Shown here piece after piece: positions 35,172 through 42,939 of a stretch of DNA of 64,000 nucleotides (positions are counted from its first letter, which is position 1; each line of letters begins with the position of its first letter). Made by a program: the position numbers and the translations under genes. Source of the DNA: Parvularculaceae bacterium (GTDB lineage Bacteria > Pseudomonadota > Alphaproteobacteria > Caulobacterales > Parvularculaceae); assembly GCA_021776435.1 (NCBI GenBank), contig JAJFFW010000098.1, forward strand, positions 27,793-91,792, written 5' to 3'. Below the pieces are notes generated by a model that saw only the letters and a list, made by a program, of their open reading frames with translations, was not told the DNA's origin and searched no databases.

Positions 35172-36703
35172 TGTTTCGGCCCCTCTCGCGTTTTATGGAA
35201 CCTGATTTCTCCCCCAAGGACCTCAAGCATTATCCTCACTTTGATCGTCGTCTATCGATCGAAGAAGCAAACGAGATTGTTGCGGATCCTGACCGTGTAG
35301 CATCAAACAAATTCTATCCTTTTTTTTTATATCACGAGACTTGGCAACCGTTCCGAACGGCAGCTAAGAACCGACCAACGCCAAAATCCCGGCCAATTCG
35401 TTACGCAGCGCGCAGGGACGCATATATTCTGACGCACTACAGAAGAATACTGGCCGAAAAGTACGAGCAACGTCTTGCTGATTTACACATTGAGGAATGT
35501 CCGATTGCTTATCGGAAAATACCGAAGGTGTATGGAGGCGGAAAATGTAACATCGATTTTGCAAAAGACGCATTCGACGAAATCGAGCGTCAAGGCGACT
35601 GTGTAGCCATCGCTCTCGATATTAAAGGCTACTTCGAGAATCTTGACCATGTGCGCATCAAAGAAGTTTGGTGCGATTTGCTAGGAGTTGGACGCCTTCC
35701 GCCAGATCACTTTACTGTTTTCAAAAACGTCACGAAATACCATGTCGTTGATCAAAAGGATGTTTATCGTCGATTGGGTTTCATTGAGACCGTTGAGGTA
35801 AACGGTTATCCGAGAGAGCGGTACACTGTGCCGTTTAAGGATATGCCCACCCAGCTCTGCACGCCGGCTGAATTTAGAGAAAAGATATGTGGCGGCGATC
35901 CCGGCTTGCCAAGTCTGGTGCGCGCAAACTGCGACGACAAAGGCAACCTACTGGATCATGGGGTGCCACAAGGCGCGCCAATATCTGACTTGATAGCCAA
36001 CTTCTATTTGTTGGAATTCGATGTAGCACTGAATGAATACGCCAAAGAACGAGGCGGCCGTTATATGCGGTATTCGGATGACATTTTATTGATTGTACCG
36101 GGTGATTCATTGGAAGCGAATGAGGCCGAAAAATTTACCATCAACGAAATCCGAAAATTCGGCAGGGAAATAAAAATCAAAGAAGAAAAAACCTGTATCG
36201 TCAGCTTTTGCCGCATTGGTGATGAGCTAAAATTCGAACATATACGCGGCCCGCAAGGAAAAAACGGTTTCGAATACTTAGGGTTTCGATTTGACGGAAA
36301 ACAAGTTTACGTTCGTGATAGCACTATTTCCCGCCTTTATCGTAAAGTAGCTCTCTCAGCGAAAGGCGTTGCACAGGGATTCGTTCATGCGCATCCAGAC
36401 AAGAGCGCAAGCGAAATTCTAGAAAGCTTCAACTACTCGGATTTCAGTCAGAGATTTAGTCGTGTTCATCCCGACGAATTATCGCCAGATGATTATGGGA
36501 CATGGACATTTTACAGCTATCTAAAACGAGCCAGCGAAACGTTTGGAGACAAAGGGTCGGCAATCTTGCCCCAAGCCCGAAACTTCAAAAGGATAATGAA
36601 AGAGCGCATCGCGACCGCCATGAATCGGGCCGTTGTTCGGCGGGACGCAAATGCAACGAATGAATCAAATGCAGTAGCTACAGCTGAAGGCGTTCTGCAA
36701 TAG
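35171..36703 (+). CDS. Reverse transcriptase, probable defence (DRT/retron-like) type
   Basis: A 510-residue RNA-directed DNA polymerase. The start at 35171 is chosen for its TGATG overlap with the small ORF; a GTG at 35159 and an ATG at 35195 are alternatives. Residues 76-140 hold the finger region (RPIRYAARRDAYI, GGGKCNIDFAKDAFD). The catalytic aspartate is D150 in ALDIKGYFENLDH. GVPQGAPISDLIANFYL is at 264-280 and the active site is YSDD (301-304), then FEYLGFRF. No group II intron maturase or endonuclease domain is seen and the C-terminus (390-510) is helical, so this is probably one of the defence-linked lineages. I cannot place the subgroup. Confidence 0.85.
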   Translation: MFRPLSRFMEPDFSPKDLKHYPHFDRRLSIEEANEIVADPDRVASNKFYPFFLYHETWQPFRTAAKNRPTPKSRPIRYAARRDAYILTHYRRILAEKYEQRLADLHIEECPIAYRKIPKVYGGGKCNIDFAKDAFDEIERQGDCVAIALDIKGYFENLDHVRIKEVWCDLLGVGRLPPDHFTVFKNVTKYHVVDQKDVYRRLGFIETVEVNGYPRERYTVPFKDMPTQLCTPAEFREKICGGDPGLPSLVRANCDDKGNLLDHGVPQGAPISDLIANFYLLEFDVALNEYAKERGGRYMRYSDDILLIVPGDSLEANEAEKFTINEIRKFGREIKIKEEKTCIVSFCRIGDELKFEHIRGPQGKNGFEYLGFRFDGKQVYVRDSTISRLYRKVALSAKGVAQGFVHAHPDKSASEILESFNYSDFSQRFSRVHPDELSPDDYGTWTFYSYLKRASETFGDKGSAILPQARNFKRIMKERIATAMNRAVVRRDANATNESNAVATAEGVLQ

Positions 36704-36925
36704 TAAAGGGCTTAGAGCCGTAAACGATGGCGGTCCATTGGATTCCGTCTCGGAAATGCCAATGTCTCCTTTGAGGATTATAACAACTTCAGCAGCGCGC
36801 GCGAAAGCAGCAATCCGGCAAATGGTGAGCCCCCATAGCATCCCTGAGAAACCCTATAATAACGCTAGTGACTTTTGATGGGCCGCAAGCCGATGATTAA
36901 CCGGCGAAGCTGAACGCAGGCCGAA

Positions 36926-37222
36926 ATGAAGTCTATTTATTCCCTTCCGTCCTTGTCGGATATTCTTGCGGACAACCCAGGCTGGCTCGAAGAAGCCGTG
37001 AACACCCGCGCAGCGAGCCGGCTTACAGGCGTGCCCGTCACGACGCTTGAAACCTGGCGTTCGCGCGGCGGCGGTCCAAGGTTTCTGAAACTCGGCGCCA
37101 AAACCGTTCGCTATCAGCGCCGCGAGTTGCTCAGATGGATGGTACGACAGCAAAGGGCGAACACGGCCGACAGAGACGAAGTCCGCGTCCGGCCCTCGCA
37201 GTTGGAATTGCCGGCGCTATAA
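36926..37222 (+). CDS. Excisionase/AlpA-like helix-turn-helix protein
   Basis: A 98-residue DNA-binding protein with a MerR/excisionase-type winged helix: TRAASRLTGVPVTTLETWRS, then PRFLKLGAKTVRYQRRELLRWM. Such proteins act as recombination directionality factors or activators of integrase genes. It is convergent with the integrase gene, with 6 bases between their stops, so it is a good candidate for the excisionase of this island. Confidence 0.8.
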   Translation: MKSIYSLPSLSDILADNPGWLEEAVNTRAASRLTGVPVTTLETWRSRGGGPRFLKLGAKTVRYQRRELLRWMVRQQRANTADRDEVRVRPSQLELPAL

Positions 37223-37228
37223 CCAGCT

Positions 37229-38472
37229 TCAATTGCCTAGATAAATATAATCACGTCCGTTGGGATCACGGTTGGCTCCAACGGATTTCGCTTTGATATT
37301 TGGTGCCTTCAGCGTGTCCAGGTAATCGGCCCACCATTGCATCATCTCGACGCGCTGCTCCCAATGTTCGCCGCGCGTGTAGGCGCGCCGGACTTCGTTT
37401 TCTTCAACATGGGCAAGCTGTCGCTCGATGGCGTCAGGATGCCATTTGCCGCTTTCATTAAGCAGCGTTGCCGCCGTCGCTCGAAACCCATGAGGAGTTA
37501 CTTCTTCTTTGGCGTAACCCATTCGGCGCAGCGCGGCGTTCATCGAACCATCGCTCATGGCGACTTCCATCGACCGTAAGCCGGGGAAGACGAGTCGCCC
37601 GACGCTAACCGTGTCACGCAATCCCTGAAGGATAGCGATGGCTTGGCGCGGCAACGGCGACTTGTGGGGGCGGCGCATTTTCATACGGGTTTCGGGAACG
37701 GTCCACACGGCTTTCTCGAAATCAAATTCGCGCCATTCTGCGAGGCGCAATTCGCCGGGGCGGGGAAAGAGGATCGCAAGAAGCTGCAGGCCGGCGCGAG
37801 TCGTCGGCTGGCCTGTGAAATCGTCGATTGCGCGCAAGAGCCCGGCAAACTCTTTTGGATCGGTAATCGCGGCTCGGGAAGTCCGCTTCGGCCGGATGAG
37901 CGCGTCGCGCAGGGCGACGGTCGGGTCGTTGTCCGCACGCGCTGTCGCTACGGCATAGCGAAAGACGCCGCCGATGGTCGAGCGCATTCGCCGCGCCGAT
38001 TCATAATGGCCGCGATTTTCAAGAACGCGCAGGGCTTGAAGGACCATCGGAGCATTGATTGTCCGGATCGGCATGTCGCCGAATGCGTCGTTCGCCATGT
38101 CCATAAGCCAGTGAAGCTTGCGCATGGTCTGTTCGGTCCGGCCCTCGCGCTCCAATTTGTCGAGATACTCCGCCGCCAGATTGCGAAACGTTTCCTGCCG
38201 CGCCCGTTCTTCTTTCTTTTTGTAGTTCGGGTCGACGCCCTTCAGCAAAAGCCGCTTGGCGTCGTCGCGCGCCTCGCGCGCTTTTCGGCGAGCGAGATCA
38301 GCGGATAAGGCCCGATGGCGAGGACTTTCTGCTTCCTGTCAAATTTATAGGCGAGGCGCCATTGCCGCGAGCCTCCTGGCTGCACCCATAATTGCAGTCC
38401 GCCCCCGTCGGAAAGCTTCCTGACCTTCGGTCCGGGCTTGGCGTTTCTGCATTGCATGTCGGTCAATTTCAT
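37229..38472 (-). pseudogene. int: Tyrosine integrase with DUF4102 domain, frameshifted
   Basis: The gene starts at ATG 38472 (MKLTDMQCRNAKPGPKVRKL, with GGAA ribosome site). It reads the usual N-terminal DUF4102 region up to AIGPYPLISLAEKRAR, where the frame is lost near 38279 and meets TGA. The next frame continues correctly with EARDDAKRLLLKGVDPNYKK through the core-binding and catalytic domains: first arginine in LFPRPGELRLAEW, HxxR in HGFRATAATLLNE, and the HV...Y block in LAHVEENEVRRAYTRGEHW. One or two bases are missing in a CGCGCG run. Either the integrase is inactive or the base is a sequencing error. Full length would be about 414 residues. Confidence 0.85.
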
Positions 38473-38725
38473 TTCGGTTCCTTTCTTCGGATTCAAACTG
38501 CCAAGGGCTGTTCGGTTCCGGTTTTTGGGTTGGTAGAGGCGCGACCAACCGCCCCCCGAAGTACCAAGCATGTACCATCGGATTTTGCGGCTAGGCCATC
38601 GCTGCGGATGTTTGCGCTGGCTTGCGTCAGTTTGTGAGCGAGCCAAAAAGTGCTGATAATACAGCACGTTAAAACGGCGCTGAACAAATTTCAGCGCCGC
38701 TCCGCAAACGTCAGAAAAGTGAAGA

Positions 38726-38746
38726 TGGTGCCCAGGAGAAGAGTCA
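38726..38746. other. Candidate right attachment site
   Basis: TGGTGCCCAGGAGA followed by AGAGTCA matches the copy at 26440 (19 of 21 bases). It lies 254 bases beyond the integrase start codon, the usual place for an element end. No tRNA body adjoins it, so the target gene may have been altered or displaced. Confidence 0.5.
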
Positions 38747-38803
38747 ATATGGTGCATATAATTCAATAAAAACAATAATTTAACTGATTTTCAAATTTCA
38801 ATT

Positions 38804-38835
38804 GTTACCCAGAATGTTACCCATTTTGTTACCCA
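38804..38835. repeat. Three TGTTACCCA repeats with 12-base period
   Basis: GTTACCCA occurs at 38804, 38816 and 38828, each preceded by T, separated by gaat and tttt. The exact 12-base period puts the copies roughly one DNA turn apart, as in iterons or arm-type integrase sites. The array lies between the right att copy and the partial third copy. The surrounding bases 38473-39068 hold no gene that I can support. Confidence 0.75.
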
Positions 38836-38855
38836 AAAATTCTGTATGCTGAAGG

Positions 38856-38867
38856 TTTGGTGCCCAG
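38856..38867. repeat. Partial third copy of the att core
   Basis: TTTGGTGCCCAG is identical to 12 bases at the left end (26438-26449) and then diverges. It may mark an older insertion, a tandem element or the outer edge of the attachment region. Confidence 0.4.
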
Positions 38868-38890
38868 TGTTTTTTGGGGTGCTCAGAACT

Positions 38891-38921
38891 CACTTCGAGT
38901 CCTAAACGAGGACTCGAAGTG
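38891..38921. repeat. Perfect 13-bp hairpin, T-arm-like
   Basis: CACTTCGAGTCCT, loop AAACG, AGGACTCGAAGTG. The arm contains TTCGAGTCC, which resembles the T-arm of a tRNA gene. With the att-like bases just before it, the whole region looks like rearranged tRNA-end sequence. No T run follows, so it is not a simple terminator. Confidence 0.75.
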
Positions 38922-39068
38922 TCGAACGTGGGAGATCAAGAACCGGTAGGCCGAGTTCTCATTATTTAACCATTTTTGGTATTTCGAGATTAGGTGTGAG
39001 CATCCGTTTCTTGCTTGCTTCAAAACCTCCACATTTTGTCTCATGAGTGTGCAAAGGTGGACGTTCGA

Positions 39069-39398
39069 TTAACACCAGAAAATGCGACCACTTCTCAGCC
39101 AAAAATGGCTTCTGCAGCCTGTCTTTCGCCATACTGAAGGATGCAGAGTTGGGTGCCCTCGCTCGTCGCGATGAAGAACCCAATGAGGTTTTGCTTCTGG
39201 GATAAGCTGCAGTTCCAATCGGTCACCGCAACCACAAGGACACCTGAATGCAACCGCCCAATCTTCATCATCCTCGCGTGCTAATATCAAGTTCCGGTTT
39301 TGCAGGTGCTCGGGCGGCGTATCAGCGTTAACAATCGCAAGTTTGCGGCGGGGTGCTACACAAGACCACATTTTTAAGAACCATTTTGGATGGGTCAT
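39069..39398 (-). CDS. DUF6527 family protein
   Basis: A 109-residue protein that ends the ubiquitin-like operon. Its ATG overlaps the stop of the JAB-E1 gene (ATGA). A cysteine cluster suggests a zinc site: C53, C55, C57 in FRCPCGCGDRL, then C95 in KTGCRSHFWL and C109 as the last residue (RIFWC). The segment HPTLHPSVWRKTGCRSHFW is the family signature. DUF6527 genes are known next to prokaryotic E1/E2/ubiquitin-like genes; the role is not established. A substrate adaptor or E3-like part is possible. Confidence 0.85.
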   Translation of the reverse strand: MTHPKWFLKMWSCVAPRRKLAIVNADTPPEHLQNRNLILAREDDEDWAVAFRCPCGCGDRLELQLIPEAKPHWVLHRDERGHPTLHPSVWRKTGCRSHFWLRSGRIFWC

Positions 39399-40786
39399 GC
39401 CGCCAACTTCCTTGGTTTATTTAATGCAGGCAAGCCAAGAAGTGGATACTGCAAACCACGCCCTAATATCGAACTTGGTGAGTTCGGAATGTCTCGTTCT
39501 GCCGTATGTTCTTCGTCGCTGTGGACCAGCGAGAAATAGGTGCTGGCAAATAGTTCGTTTTCATCGGCTCTTACTTTGAACATACGAAACAGCCATTCAT
39601 TTACAGCGGTGCTGGCAGCGCGCATGTTTAGGCTTATTACTGACGGTGCTTCTTCCGGGATGCCTTTGAAATAGCCTGCAGCAATCTGATCTTTCAGATT
39701 CTCTGGAGCGACACGTTGCAAATGCTCCCGCCGAAGACCTTCAGATGTCCAGACGTTGCGATCACCAAGTGATGATCCCCCAGGGAACACATAATCTACG
39801 CGCCCGCACACTTCGGCAATCGCCCGTCCACCGGCTTCGGTTTTGCGTGTCGGAATGGTTACGCCGAGATCAATAAGAGGCGTTACGAAAGCAGACGCCA
39901 TCAAATCACAATAATGGCGACCTTCCATCGTATCTACACAACTGAAAATTGCGTCAGCTTCACTCGCAGCGATGATTGCGCGCGGTTTTGAAATTGAAGT
40001 CTCAACCGTTACAACAGTAGTAGTGGGTTGATAGGAGGCAATGGCTTGTTGTGTCACCAGAGTTTTTGCCCGTTTATTATCGGCATCCCGAATGGTGGCA
40101 TTCAGAATGCGGTTCAGATTTTTCAACTTTACAACATCAAAATCGATCAGGATCAGTTTACCTACGCCCATGCGCGCCAATTGCTCGGCTACAATTGACC
40201 CAGTACCAGAAACTCCGACGATACAAACTGTCATGCAGGACAGCGCAGCCGTCATGTCACTTGAGAAAGCCATGATGTTTACTGGGAACGGATTAGCGAG
40301 ATCAACAATGTCTGAACCATATGAAACAATACGATCTATCGCGGTTACCTTCATTTGCTCGTCATACAGTCGCGCTCGAATGGCGCCATTTGGCACCATG
40401 ATCGCTGACCCATGAGGAATTTTCATATCAGACATGCCATGAAACAGGCATGGAATTGCGATCCGGTCGCTCTCATCGTCATAGATGGAAAAGTCGAACA
40501 TACCACCAGGATGCGAGTGCAGCAGTAAAATCGAAGCACCCGTCGGATCGGCCATATCTAGCGCGTCGTCGAGATAGTTTCCCGGCCATTTCAATCGCGT
40601 CGGAGTTCTTACAGAACATGCGTTGTATGGCACTTCGATAACTGCCTGAACGCAGAGCTTTCCACCATTAGCACCAGCACGTCCACAGATGACGATCGCA
40701 GCGGCTTCACAATTGTCATCTGGAAACAAGTGGGATTTTAGTTGAGCGTGTTGCTCAGCGGTCATCGCGAGTTTTGCCGTGGTCAT
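39395..40786 (-). CDS. JAB deubiquitinase-like domain fused to ThiF/E1 ubiquitin-activating domain
   Basis: A 463-residue fusion. Residues about 1-150 are a JAB/JAMM metalloprotease with the full motif HxHP-x6-S-x2-D (H90, H92, S100, D103 in LLLHSHPGGMFDFSIYDD); E27 is a candidate catalytic glutamate. Residues about 160-460 are a ThiF/E1 domain with the nucleotide loop GVSGTGS (191-197), acidic residues in LIDFD (D215, D217) and N-R in LKNLNR. Cysteines 283, 293 and 327 are candidates for the thioester residue. The start at 40786 overlaps the upstream stop (ATGA). One chain can thus both activate and process a ubiquitin-like protein. Confidence 0.9.
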   Translation of the reverse strand: MTTAKLAMTAEQHAQLKSHLFPDDNCEAAAIVICGRAGANGGKLCVQAVIEVPYNACSVRTPTRLKWPGNYLDDALDMADPTGASILLLHSHPGGMFDFSIYDDESDRIAIPCLFHGMSDMKIPHGSAIMVPNGAIRARLYDEQMKVTAIDRIVSYGSDIVDLANPFPVNIMAFSSDMTAALSCMTVCIVGVSGTGSIVAEQLARMGVGKLILIDFDVVKLKNLNRILNATIRDADNKRAKTLVTQQAIASYQPTTTVVTVETSISKPRAIIAASEADAIFSCVDTMEGRHYCDLMASAFVTPLIDLGVTIPTRKTEAGGRAIAEVCGRVDYVFPGGSSLGDRNVWTSEGLRREHLQRVAPENLKDQIAAGYFKGIPEEAPSVISLNMRAASTAVNEWLFRMFKVRADENELFASTYFSLVHSDEEHTAERDIPNSPSSILGRGLQYPLLGLPALNKPRKLAA

Positions 40787-41928
40787 GTCGCAGGCACTTC
40801 CCGCGCGAGACATTCATCGACGAGTGCCATGTGGCTAATCACGCTATCCGTATTTGGGTTCCAACGTGTCGCCCCATTCAAATGACGCGACCATTGCTGA
40901 AAAGATTGTCCACCAATCTGCACACGGGCTTGTGTTTGGGCCAAGGCTACGCCCGAAGCCAAGGCCAGATGTGGAAGACAGAAAAACATGTCTATACCTG
41001 CTGATGGGTATGTGTCTGGAATATCTACGGCAATATCTGCAACGCTGTGATTGTAACCCACCGGCAGCTTGAAGCTCGGTAAGATCAGCCACCGACGACC
41101 GCTCTCGATGTGGGTCTCCCAATTCGGGTGACGTTGATCGAGATAATGCGCATCCTTATCCAGCAAATCAAAATCGCGGCGAAGCCCCATGGGAGCCTCG
41201 CCATTGTTGATTTCGTTTGGGCGTAGGCGGAGTTTCTCGATCCCCTGATTCGAGAGATCAATCGTATCCATCAGCGACACTTCCTTGCGCGGCTGCCCGG
41301 CCACTTTCAAGATCGCAATCCAGCCTTCACTAGGATCGATGCCAGCTTTCACCAATGCGTCACTGACTACAATTTCGGAGGTGAGAGAAACGATTGTTAC
41401 GCCCTGTACGTCCAATTTATAGCCCTTGGGCTGGGTATAAAGACGCTCCAAACCGAGATCTGAAAGAATCACAAAATCATCATCACCAATAATTTTGTCG
41501 GCGACATCTTTGAGCTGGAGAACCAAACTCTTGTTTGCCGGAATCCGGAAAATGAGACGCAGAAATTTTCCTGAAATTTGCGGCGCACCCCAAGGTAAGC
41601 GTTTGCCATCGACGACAACATTCAACAAGCGATCCGTCTTAAAGGCGAAGAATCGCTCCGGCCCCTTGCCGCGCAAGCTGATCATTTCTGATAAACCGAC
41701 CGATTCGAGCCTCCCTGCTCGGGTTAGCATCAACAACTCGAATTCATCAGACGGGTAACGCTCAAACGCTTCCAATATTTGGCGGCCGGACACATCATCA
41801 TCGGTTAGGACCCGAATCTCATTGAACCCGTCTCCGTCCCATAGGCGAATTCGATAGGCTTTTCCTTGCGGAATCGGCGTATTGGTCTGGTCACGCCCCC
41901 AGTCCTCAAGATCGACAATGTCACTCAT
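40783..41928 (-). CDS. Triple ubiquitin-like domain protein fused to an E2-like domain
   Basis: A 381-residue protein. The start at 41928 follows AGGG. Three beta-grasp (multi-ubiquitin) domains run at about 22-100 (KAYRIRLWDGDGFNEIRVLT), 101-168 (LLNVVVDGKRLPWGAPQISG) and 169-240 (YKLDVQGVTIVSLTSEIVVS). The last 140 residues are an E2-like fold of the prokaryotic family E type (IPDTYPSAGIDMFFCLPHLA, then WSRHLNGATRWNPNTDSVISH). C317 is the only cysteine in the E2 core and the best thioester candidate. There is no free Gly-Gly C-terminus because the ubiquitin-like modules are fused to the E2. Confidence 0.88.
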   Translation of the reverse strand: MSDIVDLEDWGRDQTNTPIPQGKAYRIRLWDGDGFNEIRVLTDDDVSGRQILEAFERYPSDEFELLMLTRAGRLESVGLSEMISLRGKGPERFFAFKTDRLLNVVVDGKRLPWGAPQISGKFLRLIFRIPANKSLVLQLKDVADKIIGDDDFVILSDLGLERLYTQPKGYKLDVQGVTIVSLTSEIVVSDALVKAGIDPSEGWIAILKVAGQPRKEVSLMDTIDLSNQGIEKLRLRPNEINNGEAPMGLRRDFDLLDKDAHYLDQRHPNWETHIESGRRWLILPSFKLPVGYNHSVADIAVDIPDTYPSAGIDMFFCLPHLALASGVALAQTQARVQIGGQSFQQWSRHLNGATRWNPNTDSVISHMALVDECLAREVPAT

Positions 41929-41981
41929 GACTTTTGCCCTTTCATGGTTGCAGCACAGACCCATCGTCAGCGCTTGGCATG

Positions 41982-42010
41982 ATTATACTAGCTGTTTTTT
42001 AGCTAGTCAA
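41982..42010 (-). promoter_or_regulatory. Strong promoter with internal inverted repeat for the ubiquitin-like operon
   Basis: On the - strand, TTGACT (42010-42005), a 17-base spacer and TATAAT (41987-41982) make a near-consensus promoter, with a leader of about 47 bases. The inverted repeat ACTAGCT-7-AGCTAGT (41987-42007) fills the spacer, and a further TAGCTGTTT copy lies at 42011. A repressor bound here would block RNA polymerase. Confidence 0.75.
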
Positions 42011-42034
42011 TAGCTGTTTATTATACTTTTCTTA

Positions 42035-42063
42035 TTGACTAAAGGTTATTGAATCAGCATATA
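42035..42063 (+). promoter_or_regulatory. Candidate promoter of the RHH-GNAT-XRE-ImmA operon
   Basis: TTGACT (42035-42040), a 17-base spacer and CATATA (42058-42063) precede the ribosome site AAAGGAG and the ATG at 42086. It is divergent from the ubiquitin-like promoter and only 25 bases from it, so one regulator could control both. Confidence 0.55.
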
Positions 42064-42085
42064 TCGATGAAAGGAGCCCTTCGAG

Positions 42086-42295
42086 ATGCCCAAGAAAACC
42101 ATGACCCTGAACCTGACAGAGGCTGAAATGGCCGTGCTCGAAGAGCTCTGCGAGAAGAAAGATCTCAGTAAAACGGTCCTCCTTAGGCAAGCGCTGCGGC
42201 TTTATCAGCAGGTTGATGAGCGGCTGTCGCGAGGAGACACGCTCTTCTTTGAAGATCAGTCGAAACGCGAAAAAGCGGAGATCATGATGCTATGA
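42086..42295 (+). CDS. Ribbon-helix-helix regulator or antitoxin
   Basis: A 69-residue protein. The N-terminal strand (KKTMTLNLTEAEMAVL) and the two helices (EELCEKKDLSKTVLLRQALRL) form a typical CopG/Arc-like DNA-binding fold; the charged tail (RGDTLFFEDQSKREKAE) may bind a partner. The stop overlaps the start of a GNAT gene (ATGA). RHH plus GNAT is the layout of acetyltransferase toxin-antitoxin pairs, so this may be antitoxin and autorepressor. The inverted repeat at 41987-42007 is a likely binding site. Confidence 0.8.
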   Translation: MPKKTMTLNLTEAEMAVLEELCEKKDLSKTVLLRQALRLYQQVDERLSRGDTLFFEDQSKREKAEIMML

Positions 42296-42939
42296 CAGCC
42301 ACACAGCCCTCTGAAATCCGGGCAATAGAGCTTTACGACAACGCGGGGAAAGACTTTGTCGAAGCTCAACGCTGGCATGGCGTAGTCGATAAGAACCTCG
42401 CTGATTGGGAAGCCGAATGGATGCCGGAGCTGCAACGCCGGTTGAAGCTTCTCAACCAACAGAATGTCGAGCGTCGGTTCTGGCCTCAAAGTCGGCATTG
42501 GGATTGGCGAGCAAAGTTGAAAGACATCGAAAAACGACTCGCGAACCAGTCGTTCGCACTGGTCTGCAATGGCATGACGCAGGCGATGATGACAGTCGAC
42601 ACAACGAAAAGGGCGCGCCTTGAAGGTCAGCAAACGCAGCATCTGGTTTATGTTGACTATCTCGAAGCGGCTCCATGGAATCGCGGTGATATCGCTGGCG
42701 ATCCGCCTCGCTATCGAGGCTGCGGCACCGAACTTATCCTCGCTGCCGTGGAACTGAGTATAACGGAAGGGTTTAAAGGCCGAGTGGGCTTACATTCGCT
42801 TCCTCAAGCCAATCGGTTTTATGCCAATCGCTGCGGCATGACCGATCTGGGACAGGACAAGACATATGAGAATTTGCGCTATTTCGAAATAACGCTCGAA
42901 CAAGCGCAGGTTTTTATTGGGAAAGGAAAAGGAGCATGA
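42292..42939 (+). CDS. GNAT-family N-acetyltransferase
   Basis: A 215-residue protein of the GNAT type. The C-terminal half shows the fold: LVYVDYLEAAPWNR (strand 4), YRGCGTELILAAVELSITEG in the place of the acetyl-CoA pyrophosphate loop (R-G-C-G), and NRFYANRCGMTDLG near the end. The N-terminal 90 residues are helical and rich in W, E and R. It is translationally coupled to the RHH gene before it and the XRE gene after it (ATGA overlaps). The acetylated target is unknown; a toxin acting on tRNA or protein is possible. Confidence 0.8.
   Translation: MTATQPSEIRAIELYDNAGKDFVEAQRWHGVVDKNLADWEAEWMPELQRRLKLLNQQNVERRFWPQSRHWDWRAKLKDIEKRLANQSFALVCNGMTQAMMTVDTTKRARLEGQQTQHLVYVDYLEAAPWNRGDIAGDPPRYRGCGTELILAAVELSITEGFKGRVGLHSLPQANRFYANRCGMTDLGQDKTYENLRYFEITLEQAQVFIGKGKGA

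Noticed and set aside
37643..38308. 221-codon + strand frame opposite the integrase
   Set aside because: Antisense to a recognisable integrase catalytic domain; no protein family and no ribosome site.
38804..38839. CRISPR-like array
   Set aside because: The repeat is only 9 bases and the spacers 3 to 4 bases; period and size do not fit CRISPR, and no cas genes are nearby.
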